Source: Jaenimonas drosophilae
Lineage: Eukaryota; Euglenozoa; Kinetoplastea; Trypanosomatida; Trypanosomatidae
Direction: 5' to 3'
Length of the DNA stretch: 64,000 nt
NCBI GenBank assembly: GCA_030849065.1
Contig: JASAON010001612.1
Coordinates: forward strand, 1-64,000
Part shown: piece by piece, positions 28,196-38,700 of the stretch
How the letters are laid out: each line of letters starts with the position of its first letter
How positions within the stretch are numbered: the first letter of the stretch is position 1
The notes under the pieces: generated by a model
What the model was told of the DNA's origin: nothing
What the model saw: the letters and a program-made list of their open reading frames with translations, nothing else
The model's database searches: none
Program-made: the position numbers and the translations under genes

Positions 28196-28957
28196 ATGGA
28201 AGGCACATCCTCTGAGGGTAAGTCCGTGGATATCTATGGTGCGGTGGTGGTGCGTCTGGCAGATCGTCTGCAGCTCTCCAAGGTTCCTGCCGTGCCCACC
28301 GAGGGCTTCACCATCCCCCCAACCGTCTATGCTGAGCTGGTGAGTAAGTGCAGCGCACCATCCTTCCGCACGACGGGCTTCGTGACGGTGCTCAATGAGT
28401 CGCAGGAGGAGATCTCCCTCTCCTACCACGTCTTGACAGACTCCGCTCTCGGATTTGCCATTGTGGGCGGCAACGACGTGAGCCGCCGCCTCGGCCACGC
28501 CGCCGTGGAGGAGCTCTCCGCCCTCTTTTACAAGATGTTCGTGGAGAGCCCATCGCAGCTCAGCCCAGGTATGGTAGACGTCTTCACACGTCCCGGTAGG
28601 GATTTGTTGTTGCAGGTGAGCGCGCGCAATCGAAGTGGTGCCGGCGGCGATGATAAGGTGCGTCGCGTCAAGCTAGCCGTGGATGAGGTGAAGAACATCG
28701 CCCTCAGCAACGTGGAGAAGGTGATGGAGCGTGGCCAACGTATCGAAGATATTGTGCAGAGTACGGACGACCTGCAGCACCAGTCTCAGAGCTTCCAGAC
28801 CAACAGTCGGGACCTCCGCAACCAAATATGGTGGAACTCCATGAAGGGGAAGCTGCTTGTGGGTGGTGTGGTGGCCATCTTTTTACTTCTCGTGATCTTC
28901 ACCTTCTTCAGTGGAGGTGGTAGCCAAGGAAAAAGTAGTGGCAGTGGGCAAGCCTAG
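28196..28957 (+). CDS. Longin R-SNARE (VAMP7-like)
   Basis: Tail-anchored membrane fusion protein of 253 residues. Residues 1 to about 130 have the length and strand/helix alternation of a longin domain (I-Y-G-A-V-V-V-R at the start; Y-H-V-L-T-D-S-A-L-G-F in the middle). The SNARE helix spans about 160-220. It includes V-D-E-V-K-N-I-A-L-S-N-V-E-K-V-M-E-R-G-Q-R-I, in which the Arg of M-E-R-G is the zero-layer residue of R-SNAREs. A W-W-N then precedes a C-terminal TM helix (about 221-240) and a short Gly/Ser tail outside the cytosol. It should act on endosomal, lysosomal or contractile-vacuole-type membranes together with Q-SNAREs. The ATG at 28196 gives the expected N-terminal longin strand. 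Confidence 0.92.
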   Translation: MEGTSSEGKSVDIYGAVVVRLADRLQLSKVPAVPTEGFTIPPTVYAELVSKCSAPSFRTTGFVTVLNESQEEISLSYHVLTDSALGFAIVGGNDVSRRLGHAAVEELSALFYKMFVESPSQLSPGMVDVFTRPGRDLLLQVSARNRSGAGGDDKVRRVKLAVDEVKNIALSNVEKVMERGQRIEDIVQSTDDLQHQSQSFQTNSRDLRNQIWWNSMKGKLLVGGVVAIFLLLVIFTFFSGGGSQGKSSGSGQA

Positions 28958-30172
28958 TGGGTGAGCCACGACACGCGCTGTATACCACAGAGTGAGTCGT
29001 GGCAGCTGTTGTAGGCTCGTCTCATAACAACACACTCAGATACACACTCACACATACGTGAAGGAGGAGGGGTGGAGTTGTACCTCCGTTCGTTGAGTGA
29101 GCGTGGCACAGGTTGCAGGCTGTGATGGTGTGCCTGACCGCATGCAAGCAGCACCACCATATTGTGTTTGGCTGGTGTTTGGATTGTTTTCATCTCTCTT
29201 TTCTACTCTATCTGCGCCATGAATGAGCCTCCTGCCCTCCGTCGCTGTGTGGCCATAAAGACAATGGGCATGCAGATGGGAGGCTGTGGGTGGGTTCGTT
29301 GCACCGTAGGCGAATTGTGAAACATCATCGCCAACCTTCATTTATTCTCAGATTCTCGTGTGCCACACGTCTTGTGTAGCCCATTTATCTCATGTGATGT
29401 GTTTGCTCCACACGCAAGACACTCTCTCCCCCCTCCCTCTCCCTCTCCCTCTCTCTCCCTCTTAACTTCATCTTCATGTGTCGGTGTAGCAAGGGGATTA
29501 TCATCATCCTACTCTTCATCCAGCGCACGATCAGTTGCACGCAGACAAACACCAGCAATATAGAAACGAAGAGCAGGAGATACACTTCAGCAGATCGCGC
29601 ACAGGCCCCAACGTGCACGTAACTTGTTTTCTGTTCGTGTTTTTTTTTCGGATTTCTTGTGCGTTGGAACATCGCCACTCATCGCGCAGAGGTGTCTCAG
29701 ACACACAAGCATACAACAACATCGAAGGAACAGAGACGAAGGAGGAAGGCAACATAACCAGTTGCCACTCACTCATTCGTCTCCGCACCTTAGTAGAACA
29801 TCAATACTACTTGCTCGCTCTGTCTTGTGCCTGTTTGTACCAGTTTGTTGTAGCACATTGATCTCGCACACGCTCGTGATTGTGGCCAGCAGCAGCAGCA
29901 ACAGATATCTTCTTTTTCTTTTGTTAGTTTTGCTGCTCACAACACAGCCCACACATTGAGATACTCATCCTCGTGCGCACACACGAATACAGCTACAGTT
30001 GGTGTGGCAGGGCCACCTTTATTTCATCGTTTGCTTTATTTGGCTGTTTTCTGCACGCATCCATATCCGCATCATTCCGGTCTTCAGCAGTAGTGGAGCG
30101 ACTGCCAGAGTAGTGCTCACTTGAGTGAAGAACAGTGGAGATCCATCATCGTCATTTGCCTCTGCTGCTTCA
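28958..30172. other. Intergenic region (1.2 kb)
   Basis: Low-complexity spacer with a CCCTCT block (29430-29462), a T-run (29641-29649), CAGCAG (29890-29903) and a pyrimidine tract with AG at 29927. No ATG occurs between that AG and 30173. Short frames here have no protein features. Confidence 0.55.
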
Positions 30173-32083
30173 ATGCCCCGCACCTCGCAATCCGTTGTGG
30201 AGCTCAAGAAGCGGCTGAATGCCGGCAAACGCCTCGACCCTATTCGCTCACGTGGCAGCAGCAGCCACCCACGCACAGGCAGTGGGCGTACGCCAGGCCG
30301 CAGCAGCAGCGTCGATCCCCACGAACGTGGTGGTGCCAAGACCAAACAACACGGCGCGCACAGTGATGCACCACGACCCTATGGCTCTGCCGGCCAACCA
30401 CCACACCACGACGGGCATGGAAGCGGGGTGCGTCCTGCCCCGAGCACCAGTCGTGGTGCCTCTCCATCCACCACACCTCGTGTGCCAAGCACCGCCACAC
30501 GGCCAAAGCTCTCCGCCCCTCAGGCAGGACGTGGAGCTGGAGGTGGCGCAAAGAGCAGTGCCCCTACGGATTCACGTACGCTGCCTCGCCGCAACGAGGC
30601 TCCTCGTGCGCCATCTGCCTCCACCAATCGCAACAGCGTTGGCCATCACAGCCACGACGATTCAAAGCCACGGCGATCCAGCAACTCATCCTCTGCCAGC
30701 ATCAGCGCTGGCGGTGGTGGTGGCGGCAGGAGTGCGGAGGCAAGTGCTGCACACCAACGCAGCACCGCCGTAGCCAATGGTGTGCCATCATCCACGCGCG
30801 GGAAGCTGGCCTTCAGCAGTGGTGGTGGCTTTAGTGCGCCTGCTTCATCGGCTGGTGAAGCTAATCACGACGCCGAACGTGGCCGGCTCGGCCAGGGGAG
30901 CACCAACAACGCCGCACGAACAACCTCCAAGGGGCGGAGTAGCAGCAGTGGTGGCATCAGTAACGGCACTCCGGCCAGACGCCCCACCTCATCCGCTTCT
31001 GCTGCTACTGCTGCAGCACACAAGACTCAAGTGGCCTCTTCCTCATCAAAGCCCATTTATCATGCCACGCACTTGGCCTTCATGCCCAACGACAACAACG
31101 CTACATTTTTGAAGAATCGCAGCAACTGGCGGCGTGATCTGCCTGCCACCGTGGCGGCCCTCCTCGACGGCAACGTGCTGGAGCCTCCTTTCACCACGGC
31201 GCTCTGGAAGCAGGCCTACGACGAACCCGCAGAGGTGGAGGATGACCGCACGTGCCCCTTCCTCGATGATGATGAGGCCGCGGCTGAGCGTCACCGCCAG
31301 CGTCTTGCCGCCAACCATGCGACGTTGGAGCACGAATACCCCACAAAGATTGTAGATGGCTATTACGCCTGCATTCGTTGCAACACGCCCATTTGTGATC
31401 CGGAATACCAAGTGCTCAACCCGGAGCGTGGCATTGCCTCATTCAAGTACCTGAATAGTGCGGCCGTGGAGGTGCAGATTTGCATGGCTGCCGATGCACA
31501 CCACAGCCTACGTGGCCAGCGCCACTGCCTCAGTGAAGCGGATAGCACCCTGCACTTCTCCGTGCGTTGCGCGCACTGCAGCGGGTGTGTGGGTCAGCTG
31601 AGCCTCGACGTACCACTCAGCCTGATGCATGAAGTAGAAAGCGGTGAGCTCTTCTACGCCAACAGTGCGTGCCTGCGCCACATTAACTTCCGCACCCACG
31701 CCGATTTGCGTGGCGTTGTTGTGGGCAACTCAGACGGCCCCAACGCCGCCGCCGCCTCGGACGAGGAGGAGGATGTGATGGACCTCAACGGAGGCTGGTT
31801 TGCTGCGGAGCGTCCTGGCTCAACACAACAAGGCCGAGGCGGGAGCTCTTCCGGGAAGCCTGCACGACGGGGCAACAATGATGATCGCTACTACTCACGT
31901 GATGGAGGCGGTGTGATGGACCTCGACGAGCTCGCCGAAGGAGATGGCCGTGATGGGGATTATGATGGGTTGCACAACATGGATCCTGACTACAGCGAGG
32001 CCACACCACAAAACAACATTTTTAGCACCATGGGGTGTACCGATTATGGCTCGGGCGGGGATGAGTCAGAGGAAGATGGATAG
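30173..32083 (+). CDS. Zinc-ribbon protein with MsrB/Yippee-like (beta-tent) domain, catalytic Cys absent
   Basis: A 636-residue protein. The first 300 residues are disordered, basic and rich in Ser, Arg, Gly and Pro. A folded domain spans about 305-525. It contains Y-Y-A-C-I-R-C-N-T-P-I-C (first C-x-x-C) and V-R-C-A-H-C-S-G-C-V-G-Q-L (second C-x-x-C), with L-F-Y-A-N-S-A-C-L-R-H after it. This spacing matches methionine-R-sulfoxide reductase B, whose two C-x-x-C pairs bind zinc and whose end reads R-Y-C-x-N-S-[AS]-x-L-R-F. The catalytic Cys of that last motif is Tyr here, though another Cys lies five residues later. The fold is shared with Yippee and cereblon CULT domains, so a binding role is as likely as catalysis. 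The C-terminal 110 residues are acidic and Gly-rich. Confidence 0.75.
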   Translation: MPRTSQSVVELKKRLNAGKRLDPIRSRGSSSHPRTGSGRTPGRSSSVDPHERGGAKTKQHGAHSDAPRPYGSAGQPPHHDGHGSGVRPAPSTSRGASPSTTPRVPSTATRPKLSAPQAGRGAGGGAKSSAPTDSRTLPRRNEAPRAPSASTNRNSVGHHSHDDSKPRRSSNSSSASISAGGGGGGRSAEASAAHQRSTAVANGVPSSTRGKLAFSSGGGFSAPASSAGEANHDAERGRLGQGSTNNAARTTSKGRSSSSGGISNGTPARRPTSSASAATAAAHKTQVASSSSKPIYHATHLAFMPNDNNATFLKNRSNWRRDLPATVAALLDGNVLEPPFTTALWKQAYDEPAEVEDDRTCPFLDDDEAAAERHRQRLAANHATLEHEYPTKIVDGYYACIRCNTPICDPEYQVLNPERGIASFKYLNSAAVEVQICMAADAHHSLRGQRHCLSEADSTLHFSVRCAHCSGCVGQLSLDVPLSLMHEVESGELFYANSACLRHINFRTHADLRGVVVGNSDGPNAAAASDEEEDVMDLNGGWFAAERPGSTQQGRGGSSSGKPARRGNNDDRYYSRDGGGVMDLDELAEGDGRDGDYDGLHNMDPDYSEATPQNNIFSTMGCTDYGSGGDESEEDG

Positions 32084-32808
32084 CCCCTCCATACGAGTGC
32101 GTGTGTGCGGGTGTATAGTTGTGATTTGCGGGATTATTCTGGCACACAGCACGTAGTCGCATGAATCCTCTTCGGGTGCAGCCAGTTGTTGGCAGTTGGG
32201 GAGTGATGTTGCATGTTATGTTGCGTTGCCAACACAAGGCAAGAGATACACCACACGTACACATACACACAAATGACGTTGAGGGTGATTAGGTGTGTCA
32301 TTCATCATTCATTCTTCTTGTTACTCATGTTGTGCTTTTGTAGAATACCCACAAACTCGATAGTTCGAACACACTTCAATACCCAACTACATCACCAACA
32401 TCTTCTCACCACTTATCGGCGGCAACTTATTCCTCTGTGCTGTGTGCCCCCAATCCTAGGAACTGATATCTGCTACCACCTCAAAAGTGGAGCTCTACAT
32501 ACGCCATTTTTCCTGCTCAGGCTACCCACTGAAACAAAGCACAGAGAGAGGGAGGAAATCACGTGTACTAGCAGAGGTCCTACACCCCACGTGAGGGAGT
32601 TGCATCATCATCATCATCCGTTGTGATAGTTGACGGATCGGGGCTCTTTTTTCTTGGTTTCTTTGCTTTGTTGCATCCCCAGCTGCCTTGTCCGTCACTT
32701 GGACGCCTGCGTGCGCGTGTTTCTTCGTTGGTGGTGGGCTGAATTCTCTGCGTACCATCACATCCCTGCACATCACAACACACAATTCCGTTGTATTCCA
32801 ATTCCAGG
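32084..32808. other. Intergenic spacer
   Basis: No gene. Contains CA-rich sequence, a CAT run (32605-32620) and a T-rich tract ending in CCCCAG at 32682. Confidence 0.6.
32644..32682 (+). promoter_or_regulatory. Probable spliced-leader acceptor
   Basis: A CTTT-rich tract ends at CCCCAG (32682), and the following 126 bases to 32809 lack any ATG. Confidence 0.55.
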
Positions 32809-35289
32809 ATGGCAGCACTAGCCTCCATCTCTGCGGAGCTCAAGCCACTTCTTCGTGCCATGAGCGATGCCGCGTACAAGCGCGACCACTATGCCGTGAT
32901 GCAGCCCTACGAGGAGCTGAAGGCCTCTCCGGCTCACACTAGGCTTGCGGAGCTGGCACGAGATCATCGGGCAGAGCTGGAGGAGCTGCATGCCCGCGAG
33001 GCTGAGGTGGATGTGTTGCAGCCATCCTACCTCCTCACACGTCACGCAAAGGCGGCTGCCACTGACCCCGATGACTTCATCAAGTATCTCATGGCTGTGA
33101 TTCGACGTGTGGAGGAAGGAGTTGGCCAAGCCACGCTCTCCTTTCTGCTGCAGTACCCCGACGAGACGGAACACGCCGAGGGCATCGTGGAGGATTATGA
33201 GCAGCAATTCTTCACATCCACCTTCTTGCGTGCGATTCCACGCCCCTCCAACTCCGCCTCAGACCTCATCACCGTTGCACAGATTCACGATGGCGGTTTT
33301 GATGCCGACGTGATCTCTGCCGCGCTGCTGAAGCACCCACCTGCTTCTAGCGAGGAGCTGGCTGAGTTGGTGCGCTTCACGCGTAGCATCGGCCTCTCCA
33401 TCACTGTGGCGGCGGGTGAAAACCTGGAGCGCAGCTTCGAGCGCTGCATGCGGCAGGAGTCGGCGCAGAGTGTGTTCGAGCGGATGATCGCCACGGGCCT
33501 CCCGCCCTTCTCCACTCGCCTCTTTGCGTTGCTCTTCAATGCCTCCAAGACCTTCGCCCCCGGCAGTCGTGGGGTGCTCGACTACTACGAGCTCATGCTG
33601 GACTACGGCATCACACCAGAGCCCAGCACGTGGAGGATTCTGTGCAAGCAGTGCTCTGGCTACGCCTGCGATCACTTCACGTTGCGGCAGAAGAGCACCA
33701 CCGCACCTATTCCCGCTCCAACAACAACAACAAGCACCTCGGCATCATCAACTACGGCAGGCGGAGCTTCTGCTGGAGCTGCCGTAGGTGCTCATCGTGA
33801 GTCTCGGCGCAAGGATGAGCGCACCTACTACCTGGAGCGTCTGCGGGAGTTGGTCAGTGCAACGAAGCCCAACCCGGTGCCCCTGATGGAGGCACTGAAG
33901 CTCGTCCATCGTGCCCAGGTGGAGGGCACCTCTTTGCACGGTGACAACCTACTTCCCGTGGCGTTGTTGCACGATTGCTGCAAAGGCACCACACGCCAGG
34001 CAGACTTGATGTGGCCCTTTGAGAAGTCGCAGGCCTGCCAGCCGGGCAAGGTGCAACTGCCACGAGAGGTGTTGCGCAGCCTGCCCAGCCAAGGTACACC
34101 ACATCACCAGGACCCACACCACCACCCGGATGAAGATGCCGGTGCGCCAGCTCTCGTGCAGCACAACGCCTTCGATTTTCATTTGGATGGGGCGGTGGGG
34201 GAGCTCCTCGAGGATGGCTCACCGCCACAAAACCATGACGAGTGGGAAGGTGGCTCCAGTGGCACCTCCAACCCAGACCGCTCCCCACTTCTTCCCCGCG
34301 AGACCACGACGCACACCAACGAGAGTAGCTCTCCCAACGCCAGCAACCACAACCGTGGAGGGAATGCTGCCCCGCAAGATGCCTCTTCTGCGCCAGCACG
34401 TCGTCCAGCCGGCATCGCCTCTCCCGGTGAGGAGGCTGACTATGTGCTGAAGGTTCTTGCCCAGTTCGGTGCCATGGCGGAGAGCGGGCTCATTCAGTCC
34501 ATCTTCTTCGCCAACAACACCACCAACAACGACGAGGTGGCGAGTGAGGTGGCACAGGCTGTGATTCGCTTTCTGGTGGAGTCCTCGCGAGAATCACGTG
34601 GGGTGGGGGTGAGCCCCATTCTCTGCTCCGATTGCCGCCGACTGATGCACTATCTCGTGCGGCTGCCAAAGCCAAACCCAGGACCTCTGCGCCTCATGCG
34701 CACCATCGTGCTGCAGTACTACGAGTATACCCATGAGTACGGCACCGATTGGCGATCCACGGTCCCGGCTGGCCAGGACCACAACAACAACCTGCGCACG
34801 GTCTTTCCATTCCTCTCCACGGCCATGCGTGGGAGCTCGCTGGAGGCGGCACTTGGCATCTTCACCCTTGGACTCGTCATGAGCACCGAGGCAGTGCCAA
34901 CACGTGCCATTGAATCCCTGCAAATCATGCGTACCAAGGCATCTCACCGCTCACAGCACCACCCCGTCCTTGTGGCACTCGAACAGTGTCGCTGGGTGCG
35001 TGCGGCGGTGCTGGAGCACCCATCACTGGTCCCGCAGGTGGATCGCAGCCGCTCCAACCCTGACCTGGGCAGTGCCGAGAAGGATTCGGCGGAGGATGGG
35101 ATGCCCGTGGGCCACGAGGCGAGTGTGCTAGAGGTCTCCGGCCGTTCCTCCTCCACGCCCGTTTACACCCTCTATCACTATCTCTACAGCATTCTGCGTG
35201 AGTTGGAGGTGGGTCGGGAGATTGCGGAGTGGTACAAGATTCAGCTGCGTGAGGAACAGAAGCACGTGGTGGCCCACAAGGCAGGATGA
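32809..35289 (+). CDS. Hypothetical helical protein with PPR-like motifs
   Basis: An 826-residue protein I cannot place in a named family. The N-terminal 300 residues are helical. Around 222-290 two adjacent segments, V-F-E-R-M-I-A-T-G-L-P-P and Y-Y-E-L-M-L-D-Y-G-I-T-P-E-P-S-T-W, have the spacing and G-[LI]-x-P signature of pentatricopeptide repeats. A Thr/Ser/Ala-rich linker (about 300-340) and a disordered region rich in Pro, Asn and His (about 410-540) interrupt it. A further helical region (about 545-720) contains a segment like A-L-G-I-F-T-L-G-L that could be another repeat. PPR proteins of kinetoplastids usually bind mitochondrial RNA, but no clear presequence is visible, so location is uncertain. 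The start is the first ATG after the acceptor at 32682. Confidence 0.75.
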   Translation: MAALASISAELKPLLRAMSDAAYKRDHYAVMQPYEELKASPAHTRLAELARDHRAELEELHAREAEVDVLQPSYLLTRHAKAAATDPDDFIKYLMAVIRRVEEGVGQATLSFLLQYPDETEHAEGIVEDYEQQFFTSTFLRAIPRPSNSASDLITVAQIHDGGFDADVISAALLKHPPASSEELAELVRFTRSIGLSITVAAGENLERSFERCMRQESAQSVFERMIATGLPPFSTRLFALLFNASKTFAPGSRGVLDYYELMLDYGITPEPSTWRILCKQCSGYACDHFTLRQKSTTAPIPAPTTTTSTSASSTTAGGASAGAAVGAHRESRRKDERTYYLERLRELVSATKPNPVPLMEALKLVHRAQVEGTSLHGDNLLPVALLHDCCKGTTRQADLMWPFEKSQACQPGKVQLPREVLRSLPSQGTPHHQDPHHHPDEDAGAPALVQHNAFDFHLDGAVGELLEDGSPPQNHDEWEGGSSGTSNPDRSPLLPRETTTHTNESSSPNASNHNRGGNAAPQDASSAPARRPAGIASPGEEADYVLKVLAQFGAMAESGLIQSIFFANNTTNNDEVASEVAQAVIRFLVESSRESRGVGVSPILCSDCRRLMHYLVRLPKPNPGPLRLMRTIVLQYYEYTHEYGTDWRSTVPAGQDHNNNLRTVFPFLSTAMRGSSLEAALGIFTLGLVMSTEAVPTRAIESLQIMRTKASHRSQHHPVLVALEQCRWVRAAVLEHPSLVPQVDRSRSNPDLGSAEKDSAEDGMPVGHEASVLEVSGRSSSTPVYTLYHYLYSILRELEVGREIAEWYKIQLREEQKHVVAHKAG

Positions 35290-35799
35290 ACCACACATAT
35301 ATTCACAGACAGCCTCTACTTGCCATGAAACATTAGGTGCAAGGAGAGAGAGAAAAAAATATACGTATGTGAGTGTGTGTGGTACGTCTTGTTGCTGGCT
35401 GGACCAGAAGAGTTGTGATTGGCTCTACGCCTCTCATACACACTGTGCTGATGAGCATTGGTTCTGTTTTTTTCTGTGCATGGATGAAGAAGGAAGTGCG
35501 CATGTCTGTGTCTGTGTGCTATGGGTGAATGCGCTGAAGGCACCTCACGAGTGTGAGTAGGGGCGTTCTCTCCCTCACGATGCAATGCGATCCTCCTCTC
35601 TCCTCTTCTCACTCGTCATCCCGCCATGGGCAATCGATCTTGGGACGGCGATACCTTCATCCAACCACTCTTATTCTTCTTCTTCTGATTATTATTCCTA
35701 TTCGCTTCCACGACAGCTCACACACACACACACACACCTTCACGCGTGTGCGTTGTTCTGTGTGGTGTACCTCGTAGCTCCACCAAAACGTCCAAAAGC
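35290..35799. other. Intergenic spacer
   Basis: No gene. Carries a TTCTTCTTC tract and CGACAG at 35716, the likely acceptor, followed by a CA repeat (35720-35738). Confidence 0.6.
35671..35716 (+). promoter_or_regulatory. Probable spliced-leader acceptor
   Basis: A pyrimidine-rich tract ends in CGACAG at 35716. The first ATG downstream is 35800. Confidence 0.5.
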
Positions 35800-38700
35800 A
35801 TGCAAGTTGAGACGGAGAAGGCGCCCGGAGATGGCGTCCCGCTCGAGCAGCTCTACAAAACGGAGTGCCTGCGGGTTGGGGTCCTCCCGAACAGCGCCAT
35901 CCTTCGCGAGCTCACGACGGAGCGTGCAGCCTTGATCCTCTCCGGAACCTCGCCACTGGCGCAGCCCGACTTGGTCATGAGTCTCAAGGACAACATCATT
36001 GGCTCTGCCGGCCTACGTGCCCTCTTTCCGGTGCTCCGCTTTAGTCACCGCACCCTTCACACCCTCAATCTCAGCGGCAACCATTTAGGCAACAGCGCCA
36101 TTGTGCAGCTCGCCCAGCTCCTCGCGAGTGGCTTCCCGGCCCTCCGACGCGTGGAGCTCGGAGATAATCCCTTCACCTACCAAGCCGCGAAGCAGCTTAT
36201 TCACATGTGCGAGGGTGACGCACGCCTACGACGTCTGCCGGCCTCACTTTTGCCCGATGATCCCACCATCGCCTTTGATTTCGTGGATTCTACGGAGGTG
36301 GAGTCCACGGCACTCAGCAAGCGCGCGGGCCGTCGTGCTGCCCAGGCACGCCGCATGAACCGTCTCGCGAGCTCCCCACTCCAGCCCAACAGCGCATCCA
36401 TCCTGAATAGCACCAACAACACCGCTGCCAACACGGCTGAGGCGGCCACCGCTCAGGGTGCCAACCCGGCGGAGGAGGTGGCGGCGGTGAGTATCGTGGA
36501 GGACCCCAAAGGTAGTGCCATGGATCGGATGGGTGCAGATAATGGCATCGAGTACGTTGGCATTGAGGGCTCCCTGATGAGCCAGCCCCTCATTGAGAGC
36601 CTCCAGACGCGCTTCCACGAGGCCATCCAACGTCGTGAGCGTCGCAAGCAGCTCCTCTTCCACGGCTATGTGGGCTGCCCCGTCCTCAGCCATGTTGGTG
36701 AAGGTGCCACACCCTCGCGGCCCTCGTTGCCCTCATCGAGCCTCCACGGCCACAGCACCGCCACCTTCAACTCTGATCTCGCCGTTACCCCCACCACCGT
36801 TCCTGGCACGATGGAGCGGCCAATGCGCGAGGATCAGCCGATGCCCGACACCTCCATCAACTACATGGGGCAGGAGTCCTCGGTGCTTGACATGCAGAGC
36901 GCTGGCTCGCCACTCTGCTTGGAGTTGGGCTCACGCTCCATGGGGTCCAACGCACAGGGAACCCCAACAACAACATCTACATCCTTGTTGGCGGCACTGC
37001 CAATTCCAGCCGCGCCATCCACGTCCTTCCTGCCAACGGTGGCCGTGGTCACTCCACCTGCGGAGGAGCCACCGCAGCAACAACAACAACAACAACAGCC
37101 TTCAACTGATATTGCGGCTGATGCAACCGAAGAGAGTAGTGATCCGCCCAAGTGGCTGCGCGAGACGGCCCCTGTGGAGGATGTGATGAGCGCAGTACAT
37201 CACCCAGACAACGTGGCACCGCAACCCGGTGAGGAGGATGAGGTGGTTGCACCACAACCGGAGGATGATGTGCCACCCTCACCCGTTGCAGCAGCAGCCG
37301 CTGACGAGACACCAGCAGAGGCTGTTGGAGGTGATGAGGAGAAGGAGGAAGTTGTTGCTGTGCATGAAACTACGAACGAGGAGGAGGCAGACGGTGTTTC
37401 TCCGATCGTCATCCACACCGAACACAGCAGCGAGGACCGTCTTCGCTCAGATGCCCAACACGTTGCCGAAGAAGCACAATCCAGTACCAGCACACGCAAG
37501 AGCGGCAGGGCAACGGCCAATGGCGATGGCCCTATGCCTCCGTCGTGGTTGGATGAGACGGAAGAGCCTCCCGCTGTCGAGGTTGCACCAACCAAGTCAG
37601 AAGAGGAGGAGGAGCACACACCAGATGTAGCACATGTGTGTGCTATAACTCCCGATCAGGCCAGTTATACCCAGCCGCCCTCGCGCATGGAGATTGAGCA
37701 GCCGCAGGTCGTGGAGCGCAAGACGCTCGCTACGCCAAAAGACACCGCCGTGGAATCCACCGCACCGGAGTGGCTCGATGATGGCATGGAGGAGCCCGAG
37801 GAGGCTTCTCCTCTCGCACCCGCAGCTCCAACGGAGGTGATGGTGGAGGAGGCAGAGCCAACGCAGGGCGAGGATGTTGAGGAGGTACCCGCCACGATGG
37901 AGGATGAAGATGATGTGGTGGAGGCTCTCCAGGCACCTCCTCCACTTGATGATGTGCATGAAGTGGCGATTGATGATGCCCCAGCTCCGGCAGTGGAGGA
38001 TGACGTAGTGTCTACTGCCCACAACGATGAGGTTGGCGTGGAGGTTCCGTCAGCAGCTCTGGCGCCATCGGAGCATGAGGAGGTCGAGGCACATCCCACT
38101 CACGACGAAGAAGATGCTGAAGAAGCCGTACCACTAACAGCAGCAGTGGAAGATGAGGTTCAGGCGGCCCCTTCCCACGAGGACGATGCGGAGGAAGACT
38201 TGGAGCTCCCCGGAATGGATGATGATGATGTGGAGCTGATGCCAGCTTCCGCTCATGAACTCGGCAACGAGGTCGCTGATGCAAATGCCTCCCCACTAGG
38301 TGGTGTGGCTCCTCCCGAGTCTGGGACGCCCAACTGGCTGGATGAGGATAATACAGCCGCACCCTCCGATGAGGCAGGACGACTAGCACCAGAGCTGACT
38401 GAAAACATTGATCATAGTGCTCATGAGGAGGTGCCGCTTCACTCTCAGGCAAACACAACGGTGGTGGAGCAGGGCAGGAATGATCTCGAGGAAACGAGTG
38501 CCTCGGCCATGGTCGATGGTGTTCTGGTAGAGGCTGCTGATGGTCCCGCAACAACAGCGACGGAAGATGCTGAGACTGTACCCGTGCCCGTTGATGAGCG
38601 TAGTGATGAGGTGGAAGCTCCTCCGGCGATGGTGGTGGAGGATGCGCTGACGGCAGAGCCACCTCAAGCGATGGAGGACGATGTTCCAGCCGAGACCGCC

